Source: Meandrina meandrites (taxonomy: Eukaryota; Cnidaria; Anthozoa; Scleractinia; Meandrinidae). From it: a DNA stretch of 64,000 bases. The translations under genes were made by a program, and so were the position numbers. The stretch is taken from the NCBI GenBank assembly GCA_963693305.1, contig OY855911.1, positions 30,830,939 to 30,894,938 on the forward strand, given 5' to 3'. Position 1 is the first letter of the stretch, and every line of letters begins with the position of its first letter. Positions 62,053 through 64,000 of this stretch are shown one piece after another. Below the pieces are notes generated by a model. It searched no databases. It had not been told where the DNA came from and saw nothing but the letters and a program-made list of their open reading frames with translations.

Positions 62053-64000
62053 AATGACAAACAATGCTGCAAGGCCGATCATACTACGTAAAAAAAGTTT
62101 GTGAGACACCAACACGACTAGAAGCGATATAGCAGGATTGTAACCTTGGACAGCTGTTTGGTCCTTATTGGGACTCTTCACCACGGTGTAGTGAATCTAA
62201 TTGAACCATAGATCGTTAAGTAATAGTTATGAATGGCCTTCTAAGGGACGGACCATCAGAAAAGTGATGAGGGGTGGGTAGGTGGGAAAAAATTAAAAAC
62301 AAAAAACAAAAAAAGAAATTCATGCAAGGGAAAATGTCCGAAAGAAAATTCATGCGAGGAAAAACGCAAGGAAAAAAATTAATGCACAAGATGGGCCGCA
62401 TTTTGATATTAAACCAGAATAATAATTCTTCTCGATAAGTGTTCCAAAATGCACCAAATGGCATTAGAGCGTGTGTAGATTTTCAAAATTTTCCCAGGAG
62501 AGGATGCCTCCGTACTCCCTACTGAGGCCCATTTGAATACATCCCAATCAATGCTAACTTTCGGGCCTACGGGCCTGACAGGTATATAAGTTACACAATT
62601 TTCACAATAAACAGCTATTTTCTTTTGAAACCTCCCTCAATAAATTAAGTGTATTTAAGTGAACGTTATTCAAAAAAGAAAAACATTATGTCTAGACATA
62701 ATGTTATTCTTTATGTCGACGCATGTTCATTTGATAACCCGTTCGGGAGGATTCGTACCAGGTATAAAGTTAAACCAATAAGATTTTAAGGCGGAGTTTG
62801 CTATGTAAAAGCAGGAACAATCGCTTAATTCGTTCTTCTATAAGTGTGCTGTAAACCATCGAATATTTGGTTGGTGCAGGTTTTATTGGGTAGATTTGCC
62901 GTTTTATATGGTTTAGCTACAAACATATAATTGTAATGTGGCTCCACATTTTCCACACATAAAAGTATATTCTGACAATAGATTTTAAATTTTGCAAATT
63001 TAAAGCCTCATTCATACTTTCTATAAAATAAATTCTTTAAAGCAACATAGAGTGTATTCGATTTCACTACCAGAGCACGCAATTCAGGTCATACGTTGTG
63101 ACTCGTATCGCTATCTAGTATTACACCCCAAATGCCATTTCACATTTTGCTGGAACAGGCCATCCTCGGAGATTGGGCAAAATAATGCAAAGGATTTTTT
63201 TTGCTCAATCGGGAGCCAGCATTCGCAGAGCCGCTTGAAAATGGTCTGGAGAGACTCGTTTCCCAGAGGTTTTTATACTTTTATATAATTTTATTTTCGC
63301 CGCTACAATTTCTGCCCGGTTTACTTCGTTTTGCCCCGACTAACTGCCCCTGGGTCTCCGAGGACAGCAATAACACTTTCCTATTAAAAAAGTGTTTTCT
63401 TTTTGGCGCCACTTCGCGCTGCCGAAAACATTTTCCTTGATGCCAGAATACGTGCTCTTGATCGCTGGATATTGGATGTGTTTATATTGTTCATTTACGT
63501 TTTACCATTTAGCCTTCTCTTGCATGTCATCCGGTGTCTTGTAGCTCGGACAATTGGCTGCTAGCTAGATGCATTAGGCCATTACCAAGTGCTTAATCTA
63601 TTCTCACCTGTTTTTGTTAGATAGCAGTTTCTTTATCTAAAGTCAATCTGAAGGCTGCTCAAGGACAGCGTTAGGATTGCCAAAAGGTTTTGACATGAGG
63701 CAGTTTTTTGGCAAGCACTTTCTGCTTGTTCACTTTGTTACCTCGGTAACCCGGGCGGTACGTGAAATGCTCACCATGATGGTTCAGACAGGTGGCTGCC
63801 ACTTTGTATGTATTTCAATTTAGACTTCTTATCATCAGCCACGGGCTGTTGTTGTTTTCAACCTTTGACGCGGGCTTTGCATTGTTCTTTTTGTTGTGGG
63901 GCGTGTGTAACAGTTGTGAGGCTCGTGGCGTTTTTTGGCGCCCCATGTTTACATTACCGTTTAATATGTTCAGATTTTCTATATTTTGTTATGACTTAGA
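62053..64000. other. Intron or 3' flank of gene C, nothing recognised
   Basis: AT-rich sequence without an exon resembling the NKWD exons of genes A and B. A short palindrome (GACATAATGTTATTCTTTATGTC type) lies near 62688-62718. Confidence 0.5.

Noticed and set aside
61975..64000. NKWD-containing exon of gene C
   Set aside because: Searched by eye on the plus strand and not found; the exon is presumed to lie beyond the window.
1..64000. CRISPR arrays, bacterial operons, Shine-Dalgarno sites
   Set aside because: The sequence is eukaryotic with spliced genes; repeated short units seen are microsatellites or MITE arms, not spacer-repeat arrays.

Overview
This window reads as nuclear DNA of an animal, most probably an anthozoan cnidarian such as a stony coral or anemone. 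It is AT-rich and has multi-exon genes with consensus GT..AG introns. The protein families are ones abundant in cnidarian genomes: DZIP3-type HEPN, TRADD-N-like, dynamin-like GTPase fused to kinase, DUF6589 and Penelope GIY-YIG. Short interspersed and foldback repeats are dense. The species is not determinable from sequence alone.

Layout. (1) 4192-13166 (+): five exons of gene A, a dynamin-like GTPase joined to a kinase-like domain. Its upstream exons are not in the window. Decayed LINE and Penelope-like (PLE) copies lie before it and in its last intron. (2) 13413-24136: a 10.7 kb mobile element with terminal inverted repeats and a perfect 9-bp target duplication. It carries two intact convergent genes: an intronless RecQ-like helicase (+, 633 aa) and a six-exon DUF6589/C2H2 protein with DDE-transposase-like features (-, about 1140 aa). 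(3) 27702-44152 (-): gene B, complete in ten exons (about 1427 aa), encoding HEPN, TRADD-N-like domain, dynamin-like GTPase, hydrophobic segment and kinase domain. (4) 44165-57162: mostly repeats, plus one small three-exon gene (49910-51368, +). (5) 57187-61974 (+): gene C, the first four coding exons of a third GTPase paralog, running off the right end.

Genes A, B and C share exon borders and intron phases, so they are a local paralog cluster. They differ in three ways. B has gained HEPN and TRADD-N-like exons at its N-terminus. A has lost the kinase catalytic residues (HRD to QQS, DFG to AIG). B keeps HRD and the DFG aspartate but has Lys in place of the metal-binding Asn. The domain mix suggests an innate-immunity or membrane-remodelling role, which is inference.

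The strongest novel candidate is the 10.7 kb element. Its 9-bp duplication rule is supported by three further insertions in this window: two foldback elements nested in its own introns, one of which sits in a SINE whose empty counterpart is at about 26,700, and one related foldback in gene A. Every exon chain was derived by eye from splice sites and reading frame. No database search was run.
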